Of a stretch of DNA of 64,000 bases, positions 25,858-34,805 are shown piece by piece (position 1 is the stretch's first letter; each line of letters opens with the position of its first letter). The notes under the pieces were generated by a model, which searched no databases, was not told the DNA's origin, and was given only the letters and a program-made list of their open reading frames with translations. Where the stretch lies: positions 89,393 to 153,392 of the forward strand of contig DATNGZ010000016.1 of assembly GCA_035605695.1 (NCBI GenBank), given 5' to 3'. The DNA comes from VRUE01 sp035605695 (lineage in GTDB: Bacteria; Actinomycetota; Thermoleophilia; Solirubrobacterales; 70-9). The position numbers and the translations under genes are program-made.

Positions 25858-26862
25858 ATGCCGAACCTTCCGAAGCCGAGGCTGCGGCGCGTCGGCCGGC
25901 GCGGCGAGCTCATCTCCGCCCCCGCGGCTGAGCCCCAGACGCCCAACGTCGAGCAGATCGACTCCAGCGGCTTGCGCTGGGTCAACATCGAGCGGCCCGG
26001 CTCGTTGGAGCGCGCCTGGCTGGAGGAGAATTTTGACTTCCACGCGCTCGACCTCGAGGACGTGCTCTCGCGCAATCAGCGGCCGAAGATCGACGTCTAC
26101 GACGATTACCTCTTCATCGTCCTCCACTTCCCGGTCTTCGACCCGGCTGTCGGTCGCCTGGGTACCGGCGAGCTCGACCTCTTTGTCGGCCCCGGCTACG
26201 TGGTGACGATTCCCAACCAGCCGCTGCAGCCGGTCGAGTATCTCTTCGAGCGCTGCCGGGCCAAGGAGGAGCTGCGCGAACAGCTCTTCTCTCGCGGCTC
26301 GGGCTACCTGCTCTACCGCCTCGTCGACGACAGCTTCGACTACTGCTTCCCGATGCTGCGCAAGATCGGCAACAAGCTCGACGCGCTCGAGGACGACATC
26401 TTCGAGGGGCGCTCGGAGGAGGTCGTGCGCGACATCTCCAACGTCAAGCAGGAGATCATCAACTTCCGCAAGGTGATCCGCCCGCAGCGCCCGGTGCTGC
26501 GCGACCTCGAGCGGGTCAAGCAGCGCTACCTCGCCACCGATCTTGACCTTGAGATCTACTTCGATGACATCGTCGACGCTCACGAGCGGATCTGGGACAT
26601 GCTCGAGAACTACAAGGAGGTCGTCGAGGCCCTCGCCGAGACCAATGAGTCGGTGATCTCCCACCGCGTCAACGACATCCTCCGCGTGCTCACCTCGATC
26701 ACGGTCATCGTCCTGCCGCTGACCCTTATCGCCAGCGTCTTCGGGATGAACTCATGGGTGCCCTTCGAGGGCAATGTTGGTGGATTTTTCATCGTCCTCG
26801 GCGGCATGCTTGGCATCCTGGTCGCGATGGTCGCCTACTTCCGCCGTCGCGGCTGGCTGTAG
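25858..26862 (+). CDS. corA: CorA-family magnesium/divalent-cation channel
   Basis: Pentameric inner-membrane Mg2+ channel. The 334 residues have the cytoplasmic alpha/beta funnel domain, a long helical region (about residues 150-270) and two C-terminal membrane helices. The selectivity signature GMN is in SVFGMNSW near residue 295. The basic C-terminus RRRGW matches the family. The start is ATG 25858; a stop codon lies two codons upstream. It is divergent from the riboswitch operon. Confidence 0.93.
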   Translation: MPNLPKPRLRRVGRRGELISAPAAEPQTPNVEQIDSSGLRWVNIERPGSLERAWLEENFDFHALDLEDVLSRNQRPKIDVYDDYLFIVLHFPVFDPAVGRLGTGELDLFVGPGYVVTIPNQPLQPVEYLFERCRAKEELREQLFSRGSGYLLYRLVDDSFDYCFPMLRKIGNKLDALEDDIFEGRSEEVVRDISNVKQEIINFRKVIRPQRPVLRDLERVKQRYLATDLDLEIYFDDIVDAHERIWDMLENYKEVVEALAETNESVISHRVNDILRVLTSITVIVLPLTLIASVFGMNSWVPFEGNVGGFFIVLGGMLGILVAMVAYFRRRGWL

Positions 26863-26928
26863 CCGGACGCGCCTGCGATTAGCCTTCTCGACACTCAATC
26901 GCCGGCGCGTCCCCATAGGATCGGACTT

Positions 26929-27417
26929 GTGGCCAATTTCCGCATCTGGGCGCCCTGGCGCCTCGCCTACGTGAAGGACGCGTCGAAGGACAGCGAGGAG
27001 GAGTGCATCTTCTGCGCCAAGCCGGCCGCCGATGATGACGAGGCGACCCTGATCGTCCACCGCGGCGAGCACAGCTTCGTCATTCTCAACCTCTTCCCCT
27101 ACACGAACGGCCACCTGATGGTCGCCCCCTACGCGCACATCGGGCGGATCCAGGAGCTGCCACCCGAGACCGTGGCGGAGATGATGGGTTTTGCCCAGTT
27201 GGCGATGAGCCGGCTCGAGGACGTCTACAGCCCACACGGCTTCAACGTCGGCTTCAACCAAGGCCGCGTCGCCGGCGCCGGGGTCGAGCATCACATTCAC
27301 ATGCATGTGGTTCCGCGCTGGGGCGGCGACACCAACTTCATGCCGGTTATCGCCGACACCAGGGTGATGCCGCAGACGCTGGAGCAAAGCTATGAGGCAC
27401 TGAAGGGAGCATTTTGA
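26929..27417 (+). CDS. HIT-family nucleotide hydrolase/phosphorylase
   Basis: Histidine-triad protein likely to act on dinucleoside polyphosphates such as Ap4A. The triad HHIHMHVVPRW is near residues 123-133, and a zinc-type CIFC pair sits near residues 26-29. The N-terminal IWAPWRLAYV matches actinobacterial Ap4A-phosphorylase-like HIT proteins. The start is GTG 26929 with a TAGGAT box seven bases upstream and no Shine-Dalgarno, suggesting a leaderless mRNA. Its stop overlaps the next gene's start. Confidence 0.9.
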   Translation: MANFRIWAPWRLAYVKDASKDSEEECIFCAKPAADDDEATLIVHRGEHSFVILNLFPYTNGHLMVAPYAHIGRIQELPPETVAEMMGFAQLAMSRLEDVYSPHGFNVGFNQGRVAGAGVEHHIHMHVVPRWGGDTNFMPVIADTRVMPQTLEQSYEALKGAF

Positions 27418-28796
27418 GCGAGCAACCGACCCTGGCCCCGCCGGGGATCTTCAAGGCCTATGACATCCGCGGCCTCTACGGGACCGAGATGGATGAGACC
27501 ACGGCGCACGCGATCGGCCGCGCTTTCGCCAGGGTGCTGGCCCGGCTGCGCGGCAAGCAACCGACCGAGCTGCGCGTCGGCCTCGGCCGCGACATGCGGC
27601 TGACCGCGCCGGCGATGGCGGCCGAGCTGCGCGACGGCATGATTTTCGAGGGTACGACCGTGATCGACGCCGGCATGATCGCCACCGAGATGCTCTACCA
27701 CCTGGTCGGTTCGCGCGAGCTTGACGGCGGCGCGATGGTCACCGCTTCGCACAACCCCAAGGCCTACACCGGGGTGAAGCTGGTCCGCGAGGGCGCCCTC
27801 CCCCTCTCCGGCGAAGCCGGGATCGGCGACGTGCGCAACGAGATTGAGGCGGGCCTTGGCCACGCCCCTGGCGGCGGCTCCTTCGAGGAGGTCGACATCT
27901 GGGACGAGTATCGCGCCAGCGCACTCGGCTTTATCGACCCAGACAGGGTGAAGCCGATGAAGGTCGTCGTCGACGGCGGCAACGGGATGTCGGGACCGAT
28001 GGTCGGCCCAATCCTGAGCAAGCTCGGACTCGACCTCGAGGAGATGTACTTCGAGCCCGACGGCGAGTTCCCCGACCATGAGCCGAACCCGCTGCTGGAG
28101 GAGAACCGGCGGATGATCATCGACCGCGTGCGGGCCTCCGGCGCCGACCTCGGCATCGCCTGGGACGGCGACGCCGACCGCTGCTTCTTCATCGATGGCA
28201 GCGGCGAGTTCTGCGACGGCGACTTCATCTGCGCCCTGCTCGCTCGCGCGGCGCTGGCGAAGAACCCCGGTGCGACGATCCTCTACGACCCGCGTTCGAG
28301 CCGCGCCGTGCCCGACCTGATCGCCGCCGAAGGCGGCCGTTCCGACCTCTCCCGCGTCGGCCACGCCTTCTTCAAGCGGCGGATGCGCGAGGAGGGCGCC
28401 GCCTTCGGTGGCGAGGTCTCCGGCCATTACTACTTCCGCGACTTCTGGAACGCCGACTCGGGCACGATCCCGGCGCTGCTGGTCCTGGAGCTGCTCTCTG
28501 TCGACGGGCGTTCGCTGGGCGAGCTGATGGCCGAGTTCCGCTCGCGCTACTTCATCTCCGGTGAGATCAACTCCGAGGTCGCCGATCCGGAGGCGAAGAT
28601 GGCCGAGATCGGCGAGCGCTACTCCGACGGCGAGCAGACGACGCTCGACGGCATCTCGGTCGACTACCCCCAGTGGCACTTCAACGTGCGGCCCTCCAAC
28701 ACCGAGCCGCTGCTGCGGCTCAACCTCGAGTCGCTGGTCTCGAGCGAGGACATGGAGGCCAAGCGCGACGAGGTGCTCGGGCTGATCCGGGCGTGA
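27414..28796 (+). CDS. Phosphomannomutase/phosphoglucomutase
   Basis: Alpha-D-phosphohexomutase that interconverts hexose 1- and 6-phosphates and so supplies sugar nucleotides for the nearby polysaccharide locus. The 460 residues show the phosphoserine loop TASHNPKAYTGVK near residue 108, metal loop DGDADR near 249, sugar-binding GEVSGHYYF and the phosphate-binding RPSNTEPLLR near the end. The start is TTG 27414, overlapping the HIT stop codon. Specificity for mannose or glucose cannot be read by eye. Confidence 0.92.
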   Translation: MSEQPTLAPPGIFKAYDIRGLYGTEMDETTAHAIGRAFARVLARLRGKQPTELRVGLGRDMRLTAPAMAAELRDGMIFEGTTVIDAGMIATEMLYHLVGSRELDGGAMVTASHNPKAYTGVKLVREGALPLSGEAGIGDVRNEIEAGLGHAPGGGSFEEVDIWDEYRASALGFIDPDRVKPMKVVVDGGNGMSGPMVGPILSKLGLDLEEMYFEPDGEFPDHEPNPLLEENRRMIIDRVRASGADLGIAWDGDADRCFFIDGSGEFCDGDFICALLARAALAKNPGATILYDPRSSRAVPDLIAAEGGRSDLSRVGHAFFKRRMREEGAAFGGEVSGHYYFRDFWNADSGTIPALLVLELLSVDGRSLGELMAEFRSRYFISGEINSEVADPEAKMAEIGERYSDGEQTTLDGISVDYPQWHFNVRPSNTEPLLRLNLESLVSSEDMEAKRDEVLGLIRA

Positions 28797-29797
28797 CGCT
28801 GACGCCGGATCAGGCGCTTGAGCAAGCGGCCCTGGCCGGGATCCATTGCCTGCGCATCCCCACTCCCTTTGCCGTTGGGCGGGTCAACTGCTACCTGATC
28901 GAGGACGAGCCGCTGACCCTGGTCGACACCGGTCCTAACTCGGGCAAGGCGCTCGACGAGCTGCAGTCGCAGCTCGGTGCGCGCGGGCACTCGATCGACG
29001 ACATCGAGCTGGTCATCGTCACCCACCAGCACATCGATCACCTCGGCCTGGTCGAGATCATCGTCGAGCATTCGGGCGCCGAGGTTGCGGCGATCGGCGT
29101 CGCCGCCGAGCGCCTCGCCAACTTCGACGAGGACGCCGAGGCCGAGGACCGTTTCGCGGTCGAGCTGATGATCCGCAACGGTATTCCCGAGGAGGTGACG
29201 GTGGCGCTGCGCAGCGTCTCGCGCAGCTTCCGCGCCTGGGGCTCGCAGGTGACCGTGACAAAGCCGTTGGCCGATGGCGAGGAGATCACTTTCCGCGACC
29301 GCACTCTGCAGGCGATCCATCGCCCCGGCCACAGCCCTTCCGACACGGTCTTCTGGGATCAGCAGCGCAAGATCCTGCTCGCCGCCGACCACCTGATCGC
29401 CCATATCTCCTCCAACCCGCTGATCTCACGCGCGCTCGACGGCTCCGAGCAGCGGCCGCAGGCGCTCGTCACCTACATCGAGTCGATGGAAAAGACGCGC
29501 GAAATGCCAGCCGAGATCGTCCTCCCCGGCCACGGCGACCCGGTCACCGATCACGTCGCCCTGATCGATGACCGCATCGCCAAGCACGAGCGCCGCAAGG
29601 AGAGGATCTACAAGCTGATCGCCGAGCAGCCGCGCAGCGGCTACGAGATCGCCCAGGCGATCTGGGGCAACGTCGCCGTCACCCAGGCCTACCTGACCCT
29701 CTCCGAGGTGATCGGCCACGCCGACCTGCTCGTAAACGAGGGCCGCGTGCGCGAAGCCGAGGATGGCGAGGTGATCCGCTATGAGGCGACCGGGTAG
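28793..29797 (+). CDS. MBL-fold hydrolase with C-terminal winged-helix-like tail
   Basis: Metallo-beta-lactamase-fold protein of the LACTB2-like type. The zinc motif THQHIDHLGL is near residue 78, a later His is in HRPGHSPSDT, an Asp in LAADHLI and a final His in LPGHGDPV. After about residue 260 follows a helical tail resembling the LACTB2 C-terminal domain. The start is GTG 28793 in a GTGA overlap with the mutase stop. Substrate unknown; nuclease or thioesterase activities are known in the superfamily. Confidence 0.85.
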   Translation: MTLTPDQALEQAALAGIHCLRIPTPFAVGRVNCYLIEDEPLTLVDTGPNSGKALDELQSQLGARGHSIDDIELVIVTHQHIDHLGLVEIIVEHSGAEVAAIGVAAERLANFDEDAEAEDRFAVELMIRNGIPEEVTVALRSVSRSFRAWGSQVTVTKPLADGEEITFRDRTLQAIHRPGHSPSDTVFWDQQRKILLAADHLIAHISSNPLISRALDGSEQRPQALVTYIESMEKTREMPAEIVLPGHGDPVTDHVALIDDRIAKHERRKERIYKLIAEQPRSGYEIAQAIWGNVAVTQAYLTLSEVIGHADLLVNEGRVREAEDGEVIRYEATG

Positions 29798-30749
29798 CCG
29801 CCGGTCCGCCAAGAAGCGGATGCTGATCATCGTCAATCCCTACGCCACGACGGTTTCGGATCGGCTCAAGAACCTTGTGGTCTACGCGCTGCAGGGGCGC
29901 TATGAGGTTGAAACCGTCTCGACCGAGGCGCAGAACCATGCGACCGAGATCGGGCGCGAGGTTCGGGATCACGGCTATGACGTGGTCGTTGCCTTCGGCG
30001 GCGACGGGACGCTGAACGAGGTCGTCAACGGGCTGGCCGGGACCGATGTGCCGGTTTCGGTGCTACCCGGTGGCTCGACCAATGTCGTCTGCCGCACGCT
30101 GGGCATCCCCAACGATGTAGTTGATGCGACTGAGCACCTGCTGGCAGTAGCTGACGATTGGCAGCCGCGGCGAATCGACCTCGGCAAGGCCGACGACCGG
30201 CATTTTGTTTTCTCCTGCGGAGCCGGGATCGATGCGACGGTGGTCAAGCGTGTCGACGCCCACCCGCGGCTGAAGTCAGCGGCCGGCCCCTACTACTTCA
30301 GCTGGGCGGCGATCTCGGCCTTCTATCGCTCCTACCTGGTCAATCCCGTCCGGCTCCAGGTCGAGACCGGTGGCGGCGACTCGGCTGAGGGCGTCACCGC
30401 CTTGGCCCAGAACTCCGACCCGTTCACCTACTTCGCCAGCCGTCCGGTGCGGGTTTGTGAGGGAGTCGCGATCGACGATGGAACGCTCGCCCTTGGGGTA
30501 CTGAAGCGAGCCACCCAGCGCGACATGCCGATGCTGATGTCGCGCCTCTTCAGCGAGCAGCGCCCCGCCTCCCGCCATCGCCAGATCGATCAGTTCGACG
30601 CGGTCAGCGAGGCCACTGTCTCCTCCACCTCCGAGACCAAGGACGGCATCGTCCGCCCCTTCCCGGTTCAGGTCGACGGTGACTACATCGGCGAGAAGAC
30701 GCGCTTGAAGCTGCGCGCCGAGCCAGGCGCGCTAACGGTCATTGCCTGA
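29781..30749 (+). CDS. Diacylglycerol-kinase-like lipid kinase
   Basis: Soluble lipid kinase of the DagK/YegS family, which phosphorylates diacylglycerol or related lipids. The N-terminal IIVNPYA motif, FGGDGTLNEVVNGLAG near residues 74-89 (ATP-binding catalytic site) and LPGGSTNVVCRTL are all present, with the beta-rich C-terminal domain after. At 322 residues it has normal length. It overlaps the MBL gene by 17 bases and ends six bases from the convergent dehydrogenase gene. Confidence 0.9.
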   Translation: MRRPGSRRSAKKRMLIIVNPYATTVSDRLKNLVVYALQGRYEVETVSTEAQNHATEIGREVRDHGYDVVVAFGGDGTLNEVVNGLAGTDVPVSVLPGGSTNVVCRTLGIPNDVVDATEHLLAVADDWQPRRIDLGKADDRHFVFSCGAGIDATVVKRVDAHPRLKSAAGPYYFSWAAISAFYRSYLVNPVRLQVETGGGDSAEGVTALAQNSDPFTYFASRPVRVCEGVAIDDGTLALGVLKRATQRDMPMLMSRLFSEQRPASRHRQIDQFDAVSEATVSSTSETKDGIVRPFPVQVDGDYIGEKTRLKLRAEPGALTVIA

Positions 30750-30755
30750 GTGGGC

Positions 30756-32003
30756 CTAAAGTCTGACCAGGTTCTTAGCGTCGATGCTGCGAGTGACGCC
30801 GCGGAAGTCGGCAACCAGCGGCGCCGTGTCGACGACGCCCTCGTAGTCGACACTGGGATGCGCGGTGACGATTGCCGCGATGTCAGTGCCGCGCAATGCC
30901 TCATCTAGCTCGACCGAGCTGAGACCGAGGTCCTTCAGCGCCGGCACGTGAGGGTCGTGGTAGGAGACGTCGCCGCCGAGGTCGATCAGCTTCTTGGCGA
31001 TCTTCAGCGAGGGCGACTCGCGGATATCGCCGACGCCGGCCTTGTAGCTGACTCCGAGGATGAGGATCTTGGAGCCGTTGACCGGCTTGCCAGCATCGTT
31101 GAGCGCCCGCTCAATTCGCTCGACGCAGAAGGCGGGTTGGGTCTGGTTGACCTTGCCGGCGAGCTCGATGAACTCCGGGTAGAAGTCGTGCTCGCGGGCC
31201 TTGAAGGCGAGGTAGAAGGGGTCGACCGGGAGGCAGTGACCACCCATGCCGGGGCCGGGGTCAAAGCGCATGAAGCCGAAGGGCTTGGTTGAGGCCGCGT
31301 CGACAACCTCCCAGATGTCAATGCCGAGCCGATCGCAGAGCTGGGCCATCTCGTTGACCAGGGCGATGTTGACCGAACGGAAGATGTTCTCCAGGAGCTT
31401 TGAGAGCTCGGCCGTCTCCGGACTGGAGAGGACGACAACCTCGTCGCAGATCAAGCCGTAGAGCTCACGGGCGCGCTCGGTGCAGGCCGGCGTGATTCCG
31501 CCGATCAGCTTCGGCGTGGTCTTCACTGTGTAATCGGTGCGACCGGGGTCGATTCGCTCGGGTGAGAAGGCGAGGTGGAAGTCGCGGCCGGCAGAGAGGC
31601 CGGACTCCTCGAGGATCGGCAGCAGGCGCTCGCGGGTCGTACCGGGGTAGGTGGTCGACTCAAGTACCACGAGCTGCTCGGGCTGCAGTACCTGAGAGAG
31701 CGCGGTCGCCGACTCGATCAGGTAGGTCAGGTCGGGCTCGCGCGAGCCGGTCAGCGGCGTCGGCACGCAGATGATCACCGCTTCGCAGGAGGCGAGGTCG
31801 GCTTGGTTGGCACTCGCCCGCAGCCGCTTGCCGAGCGGCGCCAGGATCGCGTCACTGATGTCCTCGATGTGGCTGCGGCCGGCGTTGATGCCCTCGACCT
31901 TGCGCTGGTCGGAGTCGAGCCCGACGACCTCATGCCCGGACTCGGCGAATGCCACCGCGAGCGGCAGGCCGACGTACCCAAGTCCCACGATCCCGATCTT
32001 CAT
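30756..32003 (-). CDS. UDP-N-acetylhexosamine/UDP-glucose 6-dehydrogenase (WbpA-like)
   Basis: Oxidises C6 of a UDP-sugar to the uronic acid in two NAD-dependent steps. The Rossmann motif GIVGLGYVGLPLA is at residues 3-15; AFSPERIDPGR and the catalytic-Cys motif GMGGHCLPVDPFYL are present. These two motifs fit the UDP-GlcNAc (WbpA) group better than UDP-glucose dehydrogenases. The start is ATG 32003; a 20-residue upstream extension lacks family similarity. It is divergent from the acetyltransferase and aminotransferase genes that fit the same pathway. Confidence 0.88.
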   Translation of the reverse strand: MKIGIVGLGYVGLPLAVAFAESGHEVVGLDSDQRKVEGINAGRSHIEDISDAILAPLGKRLRASANQADLASCEAVIICVPTPLTGSREPDLTYLIESATALSQVLQPEQLVVLESTTYPGTTRERLLPILEESGLSAGRDFHLAFSPERIDPGRTDYTVKTTPKLIGGITPACTERARELYGLICDEVVVLSSPETAELSKLLENIFRSVNIALVNEMAQLCDRLGIDIWEVVDAASTKPFGFMRFDPGPGMGGHCLPVDPFYLAFKAREHDFYPEFIELAGKVNQTQPAFCVERIERALNDAGKPVNGSKILILGVSYKAGVGDIRESPSLKIAKKLIDLGGDVSYHDPHVPALKDLGLSSVELDEALRGTDIAAIVTAHPSVDYEGVVDTAPLVADFRGVTRSIDAKNLVRL

Positions 32004-32154
32004 GGTCGCGGTGTAGGTGTCGTTGACGGGCAGCGACGGTGCATTGCTTTCATGCACAGACAACGGAATGCTCGCCGCCCAGCTTTCGCCGCCCTGCGAC
32101 CGTTAGCATGCCGCCGATCATCGACGGGTCAAGAGATTTCGGGACATTCGCGCG

Positions 32155-32721
32155 GTGAGCGGGGCAGCGCTGCAGCCATCCGATTTGGCCCCCGGGCTGC
32201 TGCTCGGCGCCGGCGTCGAGATCGGCCCCGACGTGCTGATCGGCGGTTACGCCGTCATTCACGCCGGCGTTGAGATTGGCGCCGGAGCGCGGATTGGCGA
32301 TCACGCCCAGATCCGTGACGGGGCGAAGGTCGGTCCCGGCGCGACGGTCGGCAGTCTCAGCTCGGTCGACCCCGGCGTCAGGATCGGTGCTCGCTCCAGC
32401 GTGCAGGCGCGCTGCTACCTCTCGGCGGGCACCGTCGTCGAGGACGACGTCTTCATCGGTCCCGGCGTGACCCTCGCCAACGACAACACGATGGACCGCC
32501 ACCCGACGGAGTTCGAGCTCGAAGGGCCGCTCTTGCGCCACGCCTGCCGGATCGGCGCCGGCGTCGTAGTCTGCCCGGCGATCGAGATCGGCGAAGAGGC
32601 CTTTGTCGCCGCGGGCGCAGTTGTCGTCGCCAATGTCGCGCCGCGCAGCGTCGTTATGGGCGTGCCGGGTCGCAGCGTTCGCCAGGTCCCGGACGAGGAC
32701 CTGTTGGAGCGCTGGCGTTGA
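32155..32721 (+). CDS. Left-handed beta-helix acetyltransferase (WbpD-like)
   Basis: Hexapeptide-repeat acyltransferase. The 188 residues are almost entirely [LIV]-G-x-x-x-x repeats (IGPDVLIGGYAVIHAGVEIG onward), with a loop ANDNTMDRHPT that carries the catalytic His/Asn and a C-terminal VVMGVPGRSVRQV seal. This is the layout of WbpD/WlbB enzymes that N-acetylate UDP-3-amino-3-deoxy-glucuronate. The start is GTG 32155. The following DegT aminotransferase would make its amino-sugar substrate. Confidence 0.85.
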   Translation: MSGAALQPSDLAPGLLLGAGVEIGPDVLIGGYAVIHAGVEIGAGARIGDHAQIRDGAKVGPGATVGSLSSVDPGVRIGARSSVQARCYLSAGTVVEDDVFIGPGVTLANDNTMDRHPTEFELEGPLLRHACRIGAGVVVCPAIEIGEEAFVAAGAVVVANVAPRSVVMGVPGRSVRQVPDEDLLERWR

Positions 32722-32749
32722 GCGCCGCGCGCGGCGAGAGGCCGCCCGG

Positions 32750-33853
32750 GTGAGCGTTCCGCTCTTTGCCGTCAGGCCTGTGCTTGAGCCGCTGTTCGAT
32801 GAGATCGTGGCGCGCCAAAACGACGTCCTGCGCTCTGGGCAGTACATCCTCGGTCCCGAGGTCGAGGCCTTCGAGGCGGAGTTCGCGGCTTTCCTCGGCG
32901 CCCGCCACTGCGTCGGGGTGGCTAACGGGACCGACGCGTTGACGATTGCGCTGCGCGCCCTCGGAATCGAGCGGGGCGACGAGGTGGTGGTGCCAGCGCT
33001 GACCTTCTACGCAACGGCCGAGGCCGTCGTCAACGCCGGCGCGACGCCGGTCCTCTGCGACGTCGACGCGCATACGTTCGATATGACCGCGGCCACGGCG
33101 GAGCCCGCGATCGGCCCCCGCACCAAGGCGTTGTTGCCGGTTCACCTGTACGGAAATCCGGCGCCAATGGCCGAGCTGCGTGAGCTCGCCGCGGCGCACG
33201 GCCTGCGCCTGCTCGAGGACGCCGCGCAGGCAGCCGGCGCCAAGCTCGAAGGCAGGATGGCCGGCGCCCTCGGTGACGCCGCCACCTTCAGCTTCTTCCC
33301 CTCCAAGAACCTGGGTGGGTTCGGCGACGGCGGCGCGATCGTCACCGACGACGATGAAGTCGCCGCGATCGCCCGCACGCTCCGCTTCCACGGCTCCGAG
33401 GACAAGGTGTTGCACACGGAGGTGGGCTACAACTCGCGGCTCGACGAGATGCAGGCCGCCGGCCTGCGCGTTCTGCTCCCCCACCTTGCCGGCTGGACCG
33501 AGTCGCGTCGCCGCGTCGCCTCGGCCTACGCGAACAACGGGCTCGGCGAGGCGGTCGAGCTGCCAACCGAGACGGCGGGCGGCGAGTCCTGCTACCACCT
33601 CTACGTTGTCCGTTGCCCCGAGCGGGACCGGCTCGCCGAGCAGCTCGCCGCCAGTGGGATCGGCGCTCGCGCCTACTACACGATTCCGCTTCACCGCCAG
33701 CCCGCTCTGGGCGAGTTCGTGCCGAGGGTCCCGCTGCCGGGAGTCGATTCCGCCGCAGCCGAATCGCTGGCGCTGCCAATGGGCCCGGCGCTGAGCGACG
33801 AGCAGGTGGCCGAGGCCTCGCGAGCGGCTCGCGCGGCCCTCGCCGTCAGCTGA
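32750..33853 (+). CDS. DegT/DnrJ/EryC1-family sugar aminotransferase (WbpE-like)
   Basis: PLP enzyme that transaminates a keto-sugar nucleotide. The 367 residues show the N-terminal GPEVEAFEAEFA helix, GTDALTIALRALGI, PALTFYATAEAV, LLEDAAQAAGA and the Lys-bearing FSFFPSKNLGG. The start is GTG 32750; the longer frame overlaps the acetyltransferase gene. Together with the dehydrogenase and acetyltransferase it resembles the WbpA-D-E part of the diacetamido-glucuronate pathway. The WbpB-type 3-oxidase is missing here. Confidence 0.88.
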   Translation: MSVPLFAVRPVLEPLFDEIVARQNDVLRSGQYILGPEVEAFEAEFAAFLGARHCVGVANGTDALTIALRALGIERGDEVVVPALTFYATAEAVVNAGATPVLCDVDAHTFDMTAATAEPAIGPRTKALLPVHLYGNPAPMAELRELAAAHGLRLLEDAAQAAGAKLEGRMAGALGDAATFSFFPSKNLGGFGDGGAIVTDDDEVAAIARTLRFHGSEDKVLHTEVGYNSRLDEMQAAGLRVLLPHLAGWTESRRRVASAYANNGLGEAVELPTETAGGESCYHLYVVRCPERDRLAEQLAASGIGARAYYTIPLHRQPALGEFVPRVPLPGVDSAAAESLALPMGPALSDEQVAEASRAARAALAVS

Positions 33854-33861
33854 GCAGGGAT

Positions 33862-34338
33862 TCAGGCGGGGACGGGAGATGCGTGCAGCGCCTCCCGAAC
33901 AGCGGCTTGTATCGGCAGCAGTCCGGTTCGCTCGGCGGCCGAGCGGCGCGACGGCGCCCCCTCGACCGCTGCGCTCAGGCAGTCAAGGTCCTCGACGGCG
34001 ATCACCTTTCCCTCCGCGGCGAGCGCCCGGCTGAACTCGACCTGATGATCGTCAACGGTCTCCTCGTAGCGCTTCAGGCGCGGAACAACCACCGGGGTAT
34101 GGCCGGCGCGCAGCGCGCAGAGGATGCTGCCCGCCCCGGCGTGGCAAACCACGACCTCGGCCGCTTCCATGCTCTCGATCATTTCCGGGAACTGCATAAA
34201 GGCATTTGTTCGTGCGGCCCCCGCGGGAGGATCCACCGGACCGTGCTGGACCAGCAGCTGCTCGCCGGGGAGGGTCTCGAGCGCCCGCACGAAGCGCTCG
34301 AAGGGAATCTGGGTTGAGCCGACGGTGGCGAAGATCAC
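33862..34338 (-). CDS. Alg13/PssE-like glycosyltransferase subunit
   Basis: Catalytic C-terminal half of a split GT28-type glycosyltransferase. The 158 residues start with IFATVGSTQIPFERFV, then VCHAGAGSILCALRAGHTPVVVPRL split around the UDP-sugar-binding site, and DDHQVEFSRAL. The start is GTG 34338, in a GTGA overlap with the stop of the Alg14-like gene. The pair resembles PssD/PssE and Cps14F/G, which add the second sugar to a lipid-linked intermediate. Confidence 0.87.
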   Translation of the reverse strand: MIFATVGSTQIPFERFVRALETLPGEQLLVQHGPVDPPAGAARTNAFMQFPEMIESMEAAEVVVCHAGAGSILCALRAGHTPVVVPRLKRYEETVDDHQVEFSRALAAEGKVIAVEDLDCLSAAVEGAPSRRSAAERTGLLPIQAAVREALHASPVPA

Positions 34339-34805
34339 GCGACGCTCCCGTGGAAGCGGGCCCGGCGCAGCTCTGCAAGCGAGTCCCACTGGACGAAGAA
34401 GGCGCTGGCGAGTGGGTAGACCAGCCGCCCCGTCAGCGCCAGCTTCTCGACCCGGGTGATCGACTCGACGTAGACGAGGCGACGGCGCTGGAGGCGGCCG
34501 AGGATGAAGAAGGGAAGCGCCAGGCCGGCGCCGGTGGATATGACAACGCTCGGGTTCTGTTCGCGCAGCACCCGCCAGGCCAGGCGCAGGTTGCGGAAGA
34601 AGTTGCCGATGTCGCGTGGGGTCGGTCCGTGTCCGTAGATAACCTGCTCGTCCTTGAGCAGGTACTCGACGTCGGTCGAGCGCAGGGTGACCCAGGTCCG
34701 CTCCATGTCCCCCCAGGCGGGCTCCAAAGCGAGCATCTGCAAGAGGTGACCGCCGGGAGAGGCGACGATCAAAACTCTCTCGGAGGGCGCCCGCCGCGGG
34801 CTCAT
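34335..34805 (-). CDS. Alg14/PssD-like glycosyltransferase subunit
   Basis: Membrane-associated acceptor-binding partner of the Alg13-like protein. The 156 residues begin after a short basic tail with VLIVASPGGHLLQML, then VISTGAGLALPFFILGRL (a membrane-contacting helix) and LVYVESITRVEKLALTGRL, all typical of Alg14/PssD. It is translationally coupled at both ends to its neighbours: the deacetylase stop overlaps its start and the Alg13-like start overlaps its stop. Confidence 0.87.
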   Translation of the reverse strand: MSPRRAPSERVLIVASPGGHLLQMLALEPAWGDMERTWVTLRSTDVEYLLKDEQVIYGHGPTPRDIGNFFRNLRLAWRVLREQNPSVVISTGAGLALPFFILGRLQRRRLVYVESITRVEKLALTGRLVYPLASAFFVQWDSLAELRRARFHGSVA